DNA of 6,822 nucleotides from Yoonia sp. (GTDB lineage: Bacteria; Pseudomonadota; Alphaproteobacteria; Rhodobacterales; Rhodobacteraceae). Below the pieces are notes generated by a model that was not told where the DNA came from, searched no databases, and saw only the letters and a program-made list of their open reading frames with translations. Shown here in pieces: positions 6,498 to 6,822 of this stretch. The DNA lies in the NCBI GenBank assembly GCA_028822885.1, contig JAPKCP010000179.1, forward strand, positions 1-6,822. Reading direction: 5' to 3'. Made by a program: the position numbers and the translations under genes. Within the stretch, counting starts at the first letter, position 1; each line of letters starts with the position of its first letter.

Positions 6498-6521
6498 CTC
6501 CCCCGAATTAGCGCGGGGGAG
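6498..6521 (+). terminator. GC-rich hairpin terminator of the cyn operon
   Basis: CTCCCCCG (6498-6505) and CGGGGGAG (6514-6521) form a perfect 8-bp stem with an 8-nt loop, 28 bp after the cynS stop. No T-run follows, so it would be an imperfect intrinsic terminator or a 3'-end-protecting hairpin. Confidence 0.6.
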
Positions 6522-6822
6522 GGATATCGACCCAGCGTGAAATCGTTTTCGACCTTGCTCATTTAAGGACGTACCTGTCAGTCGCGGTGACGGTTTGGAG
6601 CTGCAAGGCAGTGGGCCAACTGTTGCCGGCACACTCCTAGTCTAAATATAGCGTTGCTAATGCGCCTTTCGAACAGCCTGAGTTTGCACCCCAAGCCCGT
6701 GTGTGGCGGCGGTAGATGCCGAACCTAGGGCAAGTGAGACGCCAAGAGCGCCAATGAGAACGCGAAGCGACAATATGTGGTTTCCTCTTCAGTGGTTGTT
6801 CGCCCTGACTAGTATTTGGTCA
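6522..6822. other. intergenic region, no confident gene
   Basis: No frame on either strand gives a protein I recognise after the hairpin. The only items seen are a possible 38-codon minus-strand ORF with a signal peptide (6657-6773) and a short dyad, TGAC-N9-GTCA, at the window edge (6806-6822). I see no tRNA, insertion-sequence end or repeat array. Confidence 0.6.
6657..6773 (-). CDS. possible small secreted peptide or remnant of an exported protein
   Basis: A TTG-initiated frame of 38 codons reads MSLRVLIGALGVSLALGSAS, then TAATHGLG, and ends QAVRKAH before a TAG. It has a charged start, a hydrophobic core (residues 5-17) and small residues suited to signal peptidase cleavage (SAS or TAA, about residues 18-23). 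A purine-rich AGAGGAAA lies about 7 nt upstream of the TTG, and an in-frame TGA sits six codons before it. The mature part would be only about 15 residues. It may be a real small gene, the 5' remnant of a decayed gene, or chance. I do not recognise it. Confidence 0.3.
   Translation of the reverse strand: MSLRVLIGALGVSLALGSASTAATHGLGVQTQAVRKAH

Overview
The window carries a compact cyanate uptake and degradation locus. The host is probably a marine alphaproteobacterium of the Roseobacter type (Rhodobacteraceae). That guess rests on moderate GC content, gene style and remembered similarity of the proteins, not on a search.

Layout, left to right. Bases 1-138 (+) are the last 45 codons of a LysR-type regulator cut by the window edge, followed by a short spacer with two weak terminator-like hairpins. 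Bases 326-2185 (-) encode a 619-residue PAS-PAS-AAA+-Fis regulator of the sigma-54 activator class (CynF-like). A 192-bp divergent intergenic region (2186-2377) holds two tandem, nearly identical 16-bp palindromic repeats and a separate AT-rich inverted repeat. Then a five-gene cluster reads rightwards: a Tat-type NrtA/CmpA-family substrate-binding protein (cynA, 2378-3751), a permease (cynB, 3751-4584), an ATPase (cynD, 4594-5490), a DUF1348/NTF2-like protein of unknown role (5487-5966) and cyanase (cynS, 6017-6469). The first four genes overlap or nearly touch; cynS follows after 50 bp. A GC-rich hairpin lies after cynS. The last 350 bp are mostly non-coding, with one possible 38-codon secreted-peptide ORF on the minus strand.

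How it works together: the ABC transporter imports cyanate (possibly also nitrite or nitrate, which relatives carry). Cyanase then reacts it with bicarbonate to give ammonia and CO2, supplying nitrogen and removing a toxic anion. The divergent regulator probably controls the operon through the palindromic repeats.

The most interesting points are three. (1) The regulator looks like a sigma-54 activator but has lost hallmark residues: GAFTGA reads GAFRGA, the second conserved arginine of the arginine-finger region is Glu, and sensor I Asn is Ser. I find no -24/-12 promoter by hand in the divergent region, so it may work without sigma-54. (2) The tandem operator-like repeats look like its binding site. 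(3) An uncharacterised DUF1348 protein is translationally coupled into the operon just ahead of cyanase, at a locus with no visible carbonic anhydrase. The rest matches a known cyn-type locus (cynFABDS of Pseudomonas pseudoalcaligenes, from memory).
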